Origin: Ruminococcus sp.
Lineage (GTDB): Bacteria > Bacillota > Clostridia > Oscillospirales > Ruminococcaceae
Reading direction: 5' to 3'
Assembly: GCA_015066745.1 (NCBI GenBank)
Contig: SVNW01000006.1
Location: 16,072-80,071, forward strand
Length of the DNA stretch: 64,000 bases
Numbering within the stretch: position 1 is the stretch's first letter; each line of letters opens with the position of its first letter. The notes beneath the pieces were generated by a model. The model was not told the DNA's origin. It ran no database searches and saw only the letters and a list, made by a program, of their open reading frames with translations. A program made the translations under genes and the position numbers. This document shows, piece after piece, positions 19,156 through 28,678 of this stretch.

Positions 19156-19197
19156 GAGGCGGTTATGCCGTTTGTTAAGTATAATCGCCTCTTTTTT
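19156..19197 (+). terminator. Intra-operon terminator after flgE
   Basis: An 11-bp stem with one G-T pair (gaggcggttat / ataatcgcctc), a 14-nt loop and a run of six T. It lies inside the fla operon between flgE and flbD, so it probably lowers rather than stops downstream transcription. Confidence 0.85.
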
Positions 19198-19232
19198 CTA
19201 TAAATTTTTTGTATATAGAGGATGTGGGTAAA

Positions 19233-19436
19233 ATGATAACACTGACAAAACTTAATGGTACGGAATTTTTACTTAACTGCGATCTTATAGAAACTATACA
19301 GGAAAATCCCGATACTACCATAAGACTTTCAAACGGTAATGTGTATATCGTTAAAGAAGCCGCCAGTACAGTACTTGAACTGACATTGCAGTTCAGAAGA
19401 AAAGTATGGAGCGGTGTATTCAATAAGGAGATATAG
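19233..19436 (+). CDS. flbD: FlbD-family flagellar protein
   Basis: A 67-residue protein starting MITLTKLNGTEFLLNCDLIE, then NPDTTIRLSNGNVYIVKE, the FlbD/SwrD signature. In Bacillus the homologue SwrD supports motor torque. An upstream TTG at 19209 would extend it by eight residues, but ATG 19233 gives the conserved N-terminus. It lies just before motA, the standard neighbour. Confidence 0.9.
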   Translation: MITLTKLNGTEFLLNCDLIETIQENPDTTIRLSNGNVYIVKEAASTVLELTLQFRRKVWSGVFNKEI

Positions 19437-19448
19437 GGGTGATTTTTA

Positions 19449-20255
19449 ATGGATTTGTTATCAGTATTGGGTTGGATACTGGCTGCTGTATTGGTAGTTA
19501 TAAGTATCATAATGGGGGAAGATCCTGAAACGGGAAAAACTATTTTGGTAATGAAACAGCTGGAAGGATTTATTGATATTCCGTCAATTGCGATAGTTAT
19601 TGGTGGTACAATAACGGCTATGATGGTTTCATATCCTGCAAGTGTTTTTAAAAATACCTTCAAGCATCTCAAGATAGTTTTGTTTCCTAAGAAATATAAT
19701 CCCCTTGAGTGTATTGAACAGATAACAACGTTTGCAAAAGAAGCCAGAATAAATGGTCTTCTTGCACTTGAAGATAAATTAAATCAGATCGATGATCCTT
19801 TTATGAAGAATTCTCTGCTTCTTGTAGTTGACTCTGTTGAACCTGAAAAGGTAAAGACACTTCTTGCAAATGAGCTTGATTATCTTGACGAAAGACATTC
19901 ACAAAGCATTTCGTTTTATATGAAAGCTTCAGAGTACGCTCCTGCTTTTGGTATGGCAGGTACTCTTATAGGTCTTATAAATCTTCTTGCAAATATGAGT
20001 GATGCCGATTCACTTGCTTCGAATATGGCGGTTGCACTTGTTACAACGTTCTACGGTGTTCTTATGGCAAATCTCATATTTAAGCCTATTGCAAACAAGC
20101 TTAAAAAGAGACATGAAGAAGAGTATCTTTATAAGATGATAATAAGCGAAGGTGTTCAGGCTATTCAGGATGGTGATAATCCTACATTTATAGAAGAAAA
20201 ACTTATGAGATTGTTACCTACAAGTGTTCTTGGTGCTAACGGAAAGAAAAAATAA
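19449..20255 (+). CDS. motA: Flagellar motor stator protein MotA
   Basis: A 268-residue four-helix stator. PSIAIVIGGTITAMMVSYP, ASEYAPAFGMAGTLIGLINLL and VALVTTFYGVLMANLIFKP are conserved MotA membrane segments around the ion path; a charged cytoplasmic loop lies between. With MotB it converts ion flow into torque. Starts at ATG after aggggtga. Directly followed by motB. Confidence 0.95.
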   Translation: MDLLSVLGWILAAVLVVISIIMGEDPETGKTILVMKQLEGFIDIPSIAIVIGGTITAMMVSYPASVFKNTFKHLKIVLFPKKYNPLECIEQITTFAKEARINGLLALEDKLNQIDDPFMKNSLLLVVDSVEPEKVKTLLANELDYLDERHSQSISFYMKASEYAPAFGMAGTLIGLINLLANMSDADSLASNMAVALVTTFYGVLMANLIFKPIANKLKKRHEEEYLYKMIISEGVQAIQDGDNPTFIEEKLMRLLPTSVLGANGKKK

Positions 20256-20303
20256 AAGTAGAAGATATAGGTGATGTATTTTTGAGATAACGGGGGTGTA
20301 GTT

Positions 20304-21176
20304 ATGGCAAAAAAACAGCGTGAAGAAGAAAGTGGCGGCAGCTGGATGGATACATATGGCGACATGGTCACATTGTTGCTTACGTTTTTTGTTATGCTTT
20401 ACAGTATGTCATCAATAACTGATGAAAAGTGGCAGGAAATTGTATCCGCTTTTAATATCGTAGGAGAAGAAAAAGTTGATGCAATTATTTTTGAAAAAGC
20501 TGATGGTGATGAAGGCACAGCAGGAGATATGCTCGGTACATATGAAGATGATGAAGAAAATAAGGGAACTATGTACAATTCAGCCATAGAAGAATTATTT
20601 GATAAGATCAAGACATATGTTGATGAAAATGATATGAGCAACAGTATTCTTATGCAGATGTCATCAGATGCTGCTGAGGAAGATAGTGAAGACAATGAAG
20701 AAAGTGAAGAGTATAACGAAGAAAATATCTCTATACAATTCAACGACAACGTTCTTTTCGAACCGGATCAGGCTACGATAAAGCCCGGAAGTGAAGAAGT
20801 TCTTCAGTTCCTTGGCGATTGTCTTGCAAGTGTGCAGAATGATATAGCAGTGGTTATAGTAAAAGGACATACAGCTATAAGTCCTACTTCTACAGTGGAC
20901 TCAAGACTGCTTTCGTCTGAACGTGCAGGAACTATCTCAAACTTTTTCCAGTATAATTCAGGAATGCCTTCTACTATGCTTATTCCTATGGGTCTTGGAA
21001 GTGACTATCCGATTGCTTCAAACGATACCGAAGAAGGAAGAGCTAAAAACAGAAGAGTAGAGATAGTTATTATCAACAAAGAAAGTCAGCTTGGAAAGAG
21101 TTCAGAATTCTTAAAAGCAATAGGTGCTTCTTTTGATATAAATTCTACAGAATCAATGTCAAACAGCATCAGATGA
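20304..21176 (+). CDS. motB: Flagellar motor stator protein MotB
   Basis: A 290-residue partner of MotA. WMDTYGDMVTLLLTFFVMLYS is its membrane helix with the ion-carrying Asp (SWMDTYGDMVTLLLTFFV region). The C-terminal OmpA-like peptidoglycan-binding domain has DNVLFEPDQATIKPGSEEVL and AKNRRVEIVI. An acidic linker of about 40 residues joins the two. No gene between motB and fliN is visible, so fliL is missing here. Confidence 0.95.
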   Translation: MAKKQREEESGGSWMDTYGDMVTLLLTFFVMLYSMSSITDEKWQEIVSAFNIVGEEKVDAIIFEKADGDEGTAGDMLGTYEDDEENKGTMYNSAIEELFDKIKTYVDENDMSNSILMQMSSDAAEEDSEDNEESEEYNEENISIQFNDNVLFEPDQATIKPGSEEVLQFLGDCLASVQNDIAVVIVKGHTAISPTSTVDSRLLSSERAGTISNFFQYNSGMPSTMLIPMGLGSDYPIASNDTEEGRAKNRRVEIVIINKESQLGKSSEFLKAIGASFDINSTESMSNSIR

Positions 21177-21206
21177 TGAATATCGATTTTTCGGGGAGTT
21201 GATTTT

Positions 21207-21590
21207 ATGCATCATGATATTAATAATAATTTGAAAGGAAAAAATGCGAAGATGATAAATGTACAGGAAGCTCAATTTCCCAGATTTGATATAAGCGAAA
21301 ATGATAAATTAGATTCATCAGAGTTAAATACTAAAAGACATATGGAGCTTTTATTGGATGTTCCGGTAGATATCAGAGTTCAGGTCGGAAAGACTAAAAG
21401 AACGATGGGCGAGATAATGAGACTCTCTCAGGGTTCTGTTATACAGCTTAATAAGCAAGCCGGTGCACCGGTAGATGTTATTGCTAATGATCAGCTTATT
21501 GCAAAAGGTGATGTAATAGTGATGGACGACAAATTCGGTGTTCGTCTTACAGAAATAAGTACAAATAAAGTTGTTTCTGTCGGAAAATAA
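21207..21590 (+). CDS. fliN: FliN-type motor switch protein (single SpoA domain)
   Basis: A 127-residue protein whose C-terminal 80 residues are a classical FliN/SpoA domain: LLLDVPVDIRVQVGKTKRTM, GSVIQLNKQAGAPVDVIAND and IAKGDVIVMDDKFGVRLTEI. The N-terminal 45 residues are a polar linker with no CheC-like domain, so this is FliN rather than FliY. It forms the C-ring with FliM and FliG, neither of which is encoded here. It sits where fliL-fliM-fliY usually lie. Confidence 0.9.
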   Translation: MHHDINNNLKGKNAKMINVQEAQFPRFDISENDKLDSSELNTKRHMELLLDVPVDIRVQVGKTKRTMGEIMRLSQGSVIQLNKQAGAPVDVIANDQLIAKGDVIVMDDKFGVRLTEISTNKVVSVGK

Positions 21591-21612
21591 AATCAAACAT
21601 GGAGGCGGTCTT

Positions 21613-22011
21613 TTGGGCGGAAGTATAGTAGGCAAGATATTTACAGTTATAGCAACACTTATAATATTTGTTGTTATACTGTATCTTGCCTATAAAACGA
21701 CTAAGATGTTGGGAAAGCGTTATTCGCTTGGAAATATGGGGAATAAAAATCTGAAAATCATTGACAGTATGCATATCGGTCAGGATAAGATGCTTATGAT
21801 AGTAAAATCAGGTGATAAAACTGTTCTGATCGGTGTTTCAAAAGATCATATGGAATATATATGTGACGTTGATGAGTCAAAGCTTGTATTTTCAACAGAT
21901 ACAGCGAATGAAAATGGGGTAACTGATTTTGCGCAGATATTAAAAAAGACTGCAGCAGAAAAATTTAATTTCAATAAGTCAAAGGAGAACAAAAATGAAA
22001 AGGAAAATTAA
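21613..22011 (+). CDS. fliO: Flagellar biosynthesis protein FliO
   Basis: About 132 residues with one N-terminal membrane helix (IFTVIATLIIFVVILYLAY) and a conserved FliO stretch KNLKIIDSMHIGQDKMLMIV plus SGDKTVLIGVSKDHMEYI. FliO helps assemble the FliPQR gate. The TTG at 21613 follows ggaggcgg by a normal distance; the in-frame ATG at 21571 would overlap fliN. Overlaps fliP by 17 nt. Confidence 0.9.
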   Translation: MGGSIVGKIFTVIATLIIFVVILYLAYKTTKMLGKRYSLGNMGNKNLKIIDSMHIGQDKMLMIVKSGDKTVLIGVSKDHMEYICDVDESKLVFSTDTANENGVTDFAQILKKTAAEKFNFNKSKENKNEKEN

Positions 22012-22813
22012 TGTTCTCAAAGGAAAAAAGGATATAAGAAAAACGATCGTAAGTTTTGTTATCAGTGCTCTGTTTTTTGTTTTTCTCACAGGATTTTTAG
22101 GAGATACGGTTTCAGCCGAATCTTCCATATCAATAGATTTAAATTCAGGACAGGCAGATAACGGGGCAAGTACGCTTGACCTGCTGTTTTTATTTGCATT
22201 CATTGCACTTATACCTACATTTCTGATGATGATGACTTGTTTTACACGACTGGTTATCTCTTTTTCTTTTTTAAGGAATGCTATGGGTACGGCAACTTCA
22301 CCGCCAAATCAGGTTATTATAGGTTTATCAATCTTTATATCACTTTTTATTATGATGCCTGTTTTTCAGGAAATAAAAACAGAGGCATATGAGCCTTACA
22401 AAGCAGGTGAGATAGAAATTGATGAGGCTATAACAGTCGGTGCTGTACCGCTTAAAGTATTTATGCTAAAGCAGGTATATGAAGAAGATCTCGATATGTT
22501 TTTATCACTTGCTGACGCACAGGGTTCACTTGAGATGGAAAAGTATGATTCTCAGGAAAAACTTACAGAGTTAAGTATCTTTGTTATAGCTCCTGCTTTT
22601 ATCACAAGCGAGCTTAAAAGAGCTTTTCTTATAGGTTTTCTTCTATACATACCGTTTCTGATAATAGACCTTGTAGTGTCAAGTACGCTTATGGCAATGG
22701 GTATGGTAATGCTTCCGCCTGCCATGATATCACTGCCTTTTAAACTTATGCTTTTTATAGTTGCCGATGGCTGGAATCTGCTTATCGAGTCACTTATAAT
22801 AAGTTTTAATTAG
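21995..22813 (+). CDS. fliP: Flagellar export gate protein FliP
   Basis: A 272-residue gate subunit. A cleavable signal-like N-terminus (residues 15-40) precedes FAFIALIPTFLMMMTCFTRL, PPNQVIIGLSIFISLFIM and ELKRAFLIGFLLYIPFLIID, all FliP hallmarks. It forms the core of the export channel with FliQ and FliR, which follow in order. Confidence 0.96.
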   Translation: MKRKINVLKGKKDIRKTIVSFVISALFFVFLTGFLGDTVSAESSISIDLNSGQADNGASTLDLLFLFAFIALIPTFLMMMTCFTRLVISFSFLRNAMGTATSPPNQVIIGLSIFISLFIMMPVFQEIKTEAYEPYKAGEIEIDEAITVGAVPLKVFMLKQVYEEDLDMFLSLADAQGSLEMEKYDSQEKLTELSIFVIAPAFITSELKRAFLIGFLLYIPFLIIDLVVSSTLMAMGMVMLPPAMISLPFKLMLFIVADGWNLLIESLIISFN

Positions 22814-22833
22814 AAGGATAGGGGTGTTTTTTC

Positions 22834-23097
22834 ATGACTCAGGCTGATATTCTCGATATATTTATAAATTCGATGTATATGGCATTCAAGCTTGCAGCAC
22901 CTATTCTTATTGCCAGCATAGTTATAGGTCTTATAGTTGCCGTATTTCAGGCAGCGACCCAGATACATGAACAGACACTTACATTTGTGCCTAAAGTTAT
23001 AGTTATTGCACTTATGCTTCTTATACTCGGTTCATGGATGATGGAACTTATAGTTGAATTTTTTAATGTTATATTTGATAAAATAGCCGGAATGTAG
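22834..23097 (+). CDS. fliQ: Flagellar export gate protein FliQ
   Basis: An 87-residue protein of two membrane helices: AFKLAAPILIASIVIGLIVA, FQAATQIHEQTLTFVPK and MLLILGSWMMELIVEF. The pattern and size are those of FliQ. It lies 20 nt after fliP and 10 nt before fliR. Confidence 0.96.
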   Translation: MTQADILDIFINSMYMAFKLAAPILIASIVIGLIVAVFQAATQIHEQTLTFVPKVIVIALMLLILGSWMMELIVEFFNVIFDKIAGM

Positions 23098-23107
23098 GTG
23101 TTGATCT

Positions 23108-23890
23108 TTGACAGAGCTTAATGTTGCGATTGAAAATATTTACATGTATGTTCTGGTGTTTATAAGACTCACTGCAATTATTGCTTTCAATCCTATTTTC
23201 TCACGAAACAATATACCTTCGATAGTAAGAACCGGAATAATATTTTTTTCAACTATTATTCTGACGCCTGCTATTCCGATACCGTCGGGATATGAAGGAA
23301 ACAGTTTCGAGCTTATAGGCGGAGCAATAAGAGAGATAGCTGTTGGCTGGCTTTTAGGATATGTATTTAACATATTTTTTTATATGCTTATAATGGTATC
23401 CGACATTCTGGATATGCAGTTTGGTCTGTCGATGGCAAAGGTAATGGATCCGGGAACAAATGTTCAGTCAGCGTTTACGGGAAATCTTGTAAATCTTTTG
23501 TTTATGGCGTATTTTTTTGTTACAAATACGCATCTGGTGCTTATAAAACTGGCTGTATGTTCGTATGATCTTATTCCGGCAGGTGCTGCAGGAATAAACT
23601 TTGATGCGGCAATAGGCTTCGGAATAGATATATTTATAGCGGCCTTTTCTATAGCGATGCGGCTTGCATTGCCATTTGTTGCAGTTGAACTTATACTGGA
23701 AATAGGTATGGGTATACTTATGAAACTCATACCACAGATACATATTTTTGTAATAAACATGCAGTTTAAAATTTTGCTTGCCATTGTTGCACTTTTTATT
23801 ATGGCAAAGCCTATAACTGTATTTATGGAAAATTATATTATTATAATTATAGAAGGTATGAACGATGCTCTGAAAGCACTCGCTTCATAG
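23108..23890 (+). CDS. fliR: Flagellar export gate protein FliR
   Basis: A 260-residue, six-helix gate protein. VFIRLTAIIAFNPIFSRNNI, GWLLGYVFNIFFYMLIM and LDMQFGLSMAKVMDPG are typical FliR segments. The start is TTG at 23108 with taggtgttga upstream; no better ATG exists near the N-terminus. Followed by flhB. Confidence 0.95.
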   Translation: MTELNVAIENIYMYVLVFIRLTAIIAFNPIFSRNNIPSIVRTGIIFFSTIILTPAIPIPSGYEGNSFELIGGAIREIAVGWLLGYVFNIFFYMLIMVSDILDMQFGLSMAKVMDPGTNVQSAFTGNLVNLLFMAYFFVTNTHLVLIKLAVCSYDLIPAGAAGINFDAAIGFGIDIFIAAFSIAMRLALPFVAVELILEIGMGILMKLIPQIHIFVINMQFKILLAIVALFIMAKPITVFMENYIIIIIEGMNDALKALAS

Positions 23891-23926
23891 ATTATTTTGA
23901 TTCGGTTAAAAAAGGGGGGATGAGTC

Positions 23927-24997
23927 ATGGCTGAATCTTCCGGAGAAAAAACCGAGCAACCTACCGGGAAAAAGCGTGAAGATGCCCGAAAGGAAGGTAA
24001 CGTTCCGCAAAGTAAGGAAGTTACGATAGCAGTAACGCTTATAGCGTCATTCTATATTTTTAAGATGTTGTATCCAATGATATACGGCACGATGCTTACG
24101 GTATTAAAAGAAAATTTCGGATTTGTATCAGAACTTGAAAGACTTACAGTTTCTGATATGAATGATTTTTATATCAAATGTCTTTTAAGGTATGCTGTGG
24201 CTGCATTACCCTTGCTTGTTATAATAGGATTTGCGGCCATCATAGTTTCATTTGCTCAGACAAAAATGCTTGTGAATTTTAAGTCACTTAAGCCGAAGTT
24301 TGACAGAATGGATCCTCTGCAGGGCATAAAAAAATTATTTTCTTTAAAAGGTTTTGTAGAAATTTTAAAATCTGTATTGAAAATAGTTCTTTTAATATAT
24401 ATAATATATATATGCATAAAAAATAAGCTTACGCAACTTCCTAAGCTTATAGACTGCACAGTGGAACAGGCAGCAGATTTTACAGGGGAAGTTATTTTTG
24501 ATATAATAGAAAAAGTAGTTATCGCTTTTGCAGTTTTAGCGATTGCAGACTACATATACCAAAGATTTCAGTACGAAAAAAATCTTCGTATGACAAAGCA
24601 GGAAGTAAAAGAAGAATATAAGAGTACTGAAGGTGACCCTCAGATAAAGGGAAGAATAAAATCAAAACAGCAGGAAATGGCACGTAAGCGTATGCTTCAG
24701 GACGTACCTACTGCTGATGTTGTCATAAAAAACCCTACTCATTTTGCTGTTGCTTTAAAGTATGATCTTGAAAAAAGCGGTGCTCCTGTGGTAGTAGCCA
24801 AGGGGCAGGATTATATAGCTTTAAAGATAATAGAAATAGCAGAGCTAAATGATGTGGAAACCGTAGAAAATGTTCCTCTTGCAAGGGCACTTTATGCGGC
24901 AGTGGATTTAGGTCAGGAAATACCAAGAGAATTTTACAATCAGGTTGCGGAAGTTCTCGCGTATGTATATAATTTGAAGAAAAAGGATATGAGATGA
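23927..24997 (+). CDS. flhB: Flagellar export switch protein FlhB
   Basis: A 356-residue protein with KTEQPTGKKREDARKEGNVP at the N-terminus, four membrane helices, and a cytoplasmic domain with the self-cleavage motif NPTH (in VVIKNPTHFAVALKY). Cleavage there lets FlhB switch from rod/hook to filament export when FliK signals. It is followed by flhA after one base. Confidence 0.97.
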   Translation: MAESSGEKTEQPTGKKREDARKEGNVPQSKEVTIAVTLIASFYIFKMLYPMIYGTMLTVLKENFGFVSELERLTVSDMNDFYIKCLLRYAVAALPLLVIIGFAAIIVSFAQTKMLVNFKSLKPKFDRMDPLQGIKKLFSLKGFVEILKSVLKIVLLIYIIYICIKNKLTQLPKLIDCTVEQAADFTGEVIFDIIEKVVIAFAVLAIADYIYQRFQYEKNLRMTKQEVKEEYKSTEGDPQIKGRIKSKQQEMARKRMLQDVPTADVVIKNPTHFAVALKYDLEKSGAPVVVAKGQDYIALKIIEIAELNDVETVENVPLARALYAAVDLGQEIPREFYNQVAEVLAYVYNLKKKDMR

Positions 24998-24998
24998 T

Positions 24999-27047
24999 TT
25001 GAAAAAATTATTGAATAATACGATTGCGGCATTCGTAATATTGATAGTATTTTTGCTGATAATACCGCTTCCGACACCGATTCTGGATTTCCTTTTTATC
25101 GCACAGATCGGAATAGCGCTTCTTATTCTTCTTATGTCAATGTATGTAAAGGAATCGCTTGATTTTTCAATATTTCCGACATTATTGCTTGTAACTACCA
25201 TGTTCCGACTGGGACTTAATATTTCCTCTACACGTTCGATACTTACAAATGCCGGTTATGCAGGCGAGGTTGTAAAAGTATTCGGTGAGTTCGTTATACG
25301 AGGGGACGCTATAGTCGGTGCCATAATATTTATTATCATAGTTCTGGTACAGTTCCTTGTTATCACCAAGGGTTCAGAACGTGTTGCTGAAGTATCGGCA
25401 CGTTTTACACTCGATGCTATGCCTGGTAAACAGATGGCTATTGACGCTGACTTAAACTCAGGTATGATAGATGAAGCTACAGCAAGAATACGTCGTGAAA
25501 AGGTACAGAGAGAAGCGGCGTTTTTCGGAGCGATGGACGGTGCGTCAAAGTTTGTAAAAGGTGACTCGATAATGTCTATCGTAGTAACAGCCATAAACTT
25601 TCTCGGCGGTCTTGTAATAGGTATTGTTATTGAAGATATGGAGGCTATGGAAGCCTTGAATGTATACGGTATAGCTACTGTAGGTGACGGACTTATGTCA
25701 CAGGTTCCTGCTCTTCTGATATCAGTTTCAACAGGTATGATCGTTACACGTTCATCATCTGAAGCCGATATCAATACCGACTTTAAGAAACAGTTCCTTT
25801 CGCAGCCACTTGTACTTATTATTGCAGGTATTGCGTTGTTGTTCCTCATGTTTATAGGTTTCCCGCCTTTACAGCTGATAATCATTTCAGCGATGCTTAT
25901 AGGACTCGGAGTTATGCTCCTGAGAGGCGGTATAAAACCTGATACCCGTGAGGTTGAGGAGGAAGCGCCTACTGAAGAAATCGTCAGTGAGGCAGCATAC
26001 TACAGAAATATTGAAAATCTTTACGAACTTCTTAATGTTGAGCAGTTGCGTATAGAGTTCGGATACAGCCTTATTCCACTGGTTGATGAGGCAAGCGGAG
26101 GAAGTTTCCTTGACCGTGTTGTAATGTTCAGAAAACAGTACGCTATGGAAATGGGTATGATTATTCCGCCTGTTCAGCTCAAAGACAGCAGCAGAATAAA
26201 TCCAAATCAGTATTCTATCTGTATAAAAGGTGAAGAGGTAGCCAAGGGCGATATACTTGTCGATCACTATCTCGGACTGGCACCGTCTGAAAAAGATGAT
26301 GTTATAGAAGGAATAGAAACAATAGAGCCTGCATTTGGAATAAAGGCAAAGTGGATAAGTGAGGACAAGAAAGTCAAGGCAGAAATACTTGGATATACAC
26401 TTATCGATCCGGTTTCTGTTATCATTACACATCTTTCAGAAGTTATAAAATCTCATGCATATGAAATACTCAATCGTGCCGAGATAAACAATATGCTTGA
26501 AAATCTTAAAAAGACAAATCCTGCGATAGTAAACGATACAGTTCCGGCTGTTATTTCTGTCGGTGATCTACAGAAGGTTTTAAGCAGACTTCTTCAGGAA
26601 GATGTTCCGATAAAGGATCTTGAAACTATTCTCGAAACTCTCGGAGATTATGGTGTAAAGATAAAGGATACGGATATGCTTACAGAGTATGTTCGTCAGT
26701 CGCTCAAGAGAACTATTTCACGTAAGTTCACAGAAGCAAATCAGATGAAGGTAATAAGTCTTGATCCAAGTGTTGAAACTATGATCATGGGAGCAGTAAA
26801 GAAGCTCGATAACGGTTCATATCTTGCACTTGATCAGAACAATATACAGAAAATAATAAACGCTACAACACAACAAATCGACAAGATCAAGGAGCTTGTT
26901 CAGACTCCGGTGATACTTACATCTCCGATAGTCAGAATCTATTTCAAAAAGCTTATTGACCAGTTTTATCCTAATGTTGTTGTATTGTCATTCAGTGAGA
27001 TCGATACACAGGTACAGATACAGGCACTTGGAAATATAGCTGTTTAA
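24999..27047 (+). CDS. flhA: Flagellar export protein FlhA
   Basis: A 682-residue export-gate protein with eight N-terminal membrane helices and a large cytoplasmic domain. FLFIAQIGIALLILLMSMYV, RLGLNISSTRSIL, FTLDAMPGKQMAIDADLNSG (the FHIPEP region) and VLSFSEIDTQVQIQALGNI are present. The start is TTG, one base after flhB. It is normally followed by flhF-flhG; here sigma-28 comes next. Confidence 0.97.
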   Translation: MKKLLNNTIAAFVILIVFLLIIPLPTPILDFLFIAQIGIALLILLMSMYVKESLDFSIFPTLLLVTTMFRLGLNISSTRSILTNAGYAGEVVKVFGEFVIRGDAIVGAIIFIIIVLVQFLVITKGSERVAEVSARFTLDAMPGKQMAIDADLNSGMIDEATARIRREKVQREAAFFGAMDGASKFVKGDSIMSIVVTAINFLGGLVIGIVIEDMEAMEALNVYGIATVGDGLMSQVPALLISVSTGMIVTRSSSEADINTDFKKQFLSQPLVLIIAGIALLFLMFIGFPPLQLIIISAMLIGLGVMLLRGGIKPDTREVEEEAPTEEIVSEAAYYRNIENLYELLNVEQLRIEFGYSLIPLVDEASGGSFLDRVVMFRKQYAMEMGMIIPPVQLKDSSRINPNQYSICIKGEEVAKGDILVDHYLGLAPSEKDDVIEGIETIEPAFGIKAKWISEDKKVKAEILGYTLIDPVSVIITHLSEVIKSHAYEILNRAEINNMLENLKKTNPAIVNDTVPAVISVGDLQKVLSRLLQEDVPIKDLETILETLGDYGVKIKDTDMLTEYVRQSLKRTISRKFTEANQMKVISLDPSVETMIMGAVKKLDNGSYLALDQNNIQKIINATTQQIDKIKELVQTPVILTSPIVRIYFKKLIDQFYPNVVVLSFSEIDTQVQIQALGNIAV

Positions 27048-27078
27048 AATTTTCAGAATTTTTTGAGGTGGTGATATT

Positions 27079-27870
27079 TTGAACGGAATATCAGAAAATA
27101 CAGGAGCAAAAATGACCGAAGAAGAAGTTGCGGCGCTCCATGAACAATATAAGCATACGGGCGATATAAAAATCAGAAATATGCTTGTTATGAATTACAG
27201 CTATATAGCCAAAACAGCGGCTATGCAGCTAAGGGGATTGGCTCAGGGATACGCTCAGATAGAGGATATGGTCAATCATGGCATGATAACACTTATAGAC
27301 TGTATCGATAAGTATGATGCTTCAAAGGGAATGAAGTTTGAATCATATGCTTTTATGCGCATAAGGGGAAGTGTCATAGATCTTGTAAGAAAACAGGACT
27401 GGATACCGCGAAGAGTAAGAACAGCTGCAAAGGAAATATCAGATGCCAAGGCAGCTTTGTGTACTGAATTAAGACGAGAACCTACCGAAGACGAGATAGC
27501 AAAAAAACTCGGTATACCGGTAAGTAAACTCAGACAGTACAACTATGAAGTAGCAGGCTCTGTAACGTTTTCTTTTGAGGAGCTTATTCAAAATGTAAAT
27601 CAGATGGGTTCACTTCTTGAATCAGCTACCAGTGATTATGGAACTCCTGAAAAACAGATTCTGAAAAATGAGTTAAGGGATATTCTGAAATCAGCTATAG
27701 AAGAACTTAATGAAAGAGAAAGACTTGTTGTAACACTCTATTATTTTGAAAATCTCAATCTCAGTGAAATAGCACAGGTTTTAGAGGTAAGCGTTCAGCG
27801 AGTATCACAGATAAGTTCAAAAGCTATTTCAAAAATCAGAAAAAAGATGTCTGAATATATGGAAGGTTGA
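27079..27870 (+). CDS. fliA: RNA polymerase sigma-28 factor (FliA/SigD/WhiG family)
   Basis: A 263-residue sigma-70-type factor. Region 2 has NMLVMNYSYIAKTAAMQL and KFESYAFMRIRGSVIDLVRK; region 3 has RREPTEDEIAKKLGI; region 4 has LNERERLVVTLYYFENLNLS with a helix-turn-helix. The IRGSVIDLVR string is typical of motility sigma factors. It probably transcribes flagellins and late genes. TTG start after gaggtggtga. No flgM anti-sigma gene is nearby. Confidence 0.93.
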   Translation: MNGISENTGAKMTEEEVAALHEQYKHTGDIKIRNMLVMNYSYIAKTAAMQLRGLAQGYAQIEDMVNHGMITLIDCIDKYDASKGMKFESYAFMRIRGSVIDLVRKQDWIPRRVRTAAKEISDAKAALCTELRREPTEDEIAKKLGIPVSKLRQYNYEVAGSVTFSFEELIQNVNQMGSLLESATSDYGTPEKQILKNELRDILKSAIEELNERERLVVTLYYFENLNLSEIAQVLEVSVQRVSQISSKAISKIRKKMSEYMEG

Positions 27871-27914
27871 TTTTTGTACAAATCAGCCGAATAATATTAA
27901 AAGGGGGTAATGCC

Positions 27915-28652
27915 ATGTTATCAGGCTTTTATACTGCCGGTTCGGGAATACTGAACGGTCAGAGAGAAATAAACGTAATAGGAAACAATATTTCAAACAA
28001 TCAGACTGCGGGATACAGGACGCAGAGACTTGTTTCGACAACATTTGAGCAGAATTTTCTTTACAGACTTGAAGACGGTGTATATAACCGTATAGGCGAA
28101 GGCGATCCTGCTGTTATCACTGATGTTGTAGAGACCATACACGATGAAAGTTATCTTAAACTTACCGAAAGCCCATACGATATGGCACTTGTAGGTGAGG
28201 GATATTTTAATATCGCAGGAAACAACGGTACATATCTTACACGAAACGGAAACTTCAACGTAGATGCTGAAGGTTATCTCGTACTTGAAGGTATAGGACG
28301 TGTTCAGGGAAGAAACGGTGACCTACTTGTCAGAGGTGCTGACTGTACCGTAACAGCTCATGGTCTGGTGTACGATACATACGGAAACTATATCGACAGG
28401 ATCCTTATAACACAGCCTACCGATGAGGCACAGCTTCGAAAAATGAACAACGGATATTTTACTGCCGATGATACAGAGATAGTAGATGTAACTACTGTAC
28501 ATCAGGGACATCTTGAACAGTCAAATGTCGATATGAACGAAGAATACACCAGTCTTATAGAGGCACAGCGTGCATTACAGGCAAACGCATCGGCACTTAA
28601 AATGATAGATGCCATGAACGCAAAGACTGCAACTCTTTCATCTATTTCTTAA
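27915..28652 (+). CDS. Flagellar rod/hook-basal-body protein, FlgF/FlhO-like
   Basis: A 245-residue axial protein with GQREINVIGNNISNNQTAGY at the N-terminus, VGEGYFNIAGNNGTYLTRNG in the middle and QSNVDMNEEYTSLIEAQRAL at the C-terminus. It is one of two adjacent distal-rod-type genes, comparable to the Bacillus flhO-flhP pair. ATG 27915 follows aagggggt; upstream in-frame codons overlap sigma-28. Confidence 0.9.
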   Translation: MLSGFYTAGSGILNGQREINVIGNNISNNQTAGYRTQRLVSTTFEQNFLYRLEDGVYNRIGEGDPAVITDVVETIHDESYLKLTESPYDMALVGEGYFNIAGNNGTYLTRNGNFNVDAEGYLVLEGIGRVQGRNGDLLVRGADCTVTAHGLVYDTYGNYIDRILITQPTDEAQLRKMNNGYFTADDTEIVDVTTVHQGHLEQSNVDMNEEYTSLIEAQRALQANASALKMIDAMNAKTATLSSIS

Positions 28653-28678
28653 AAATCTGATATAGGGGAGAAAAATAT

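Noticed and set aside
25256..25885. 209-codon minus-strand frame inside flhA
   Set aside because: Shadow of flhA; no start site signals or domain.
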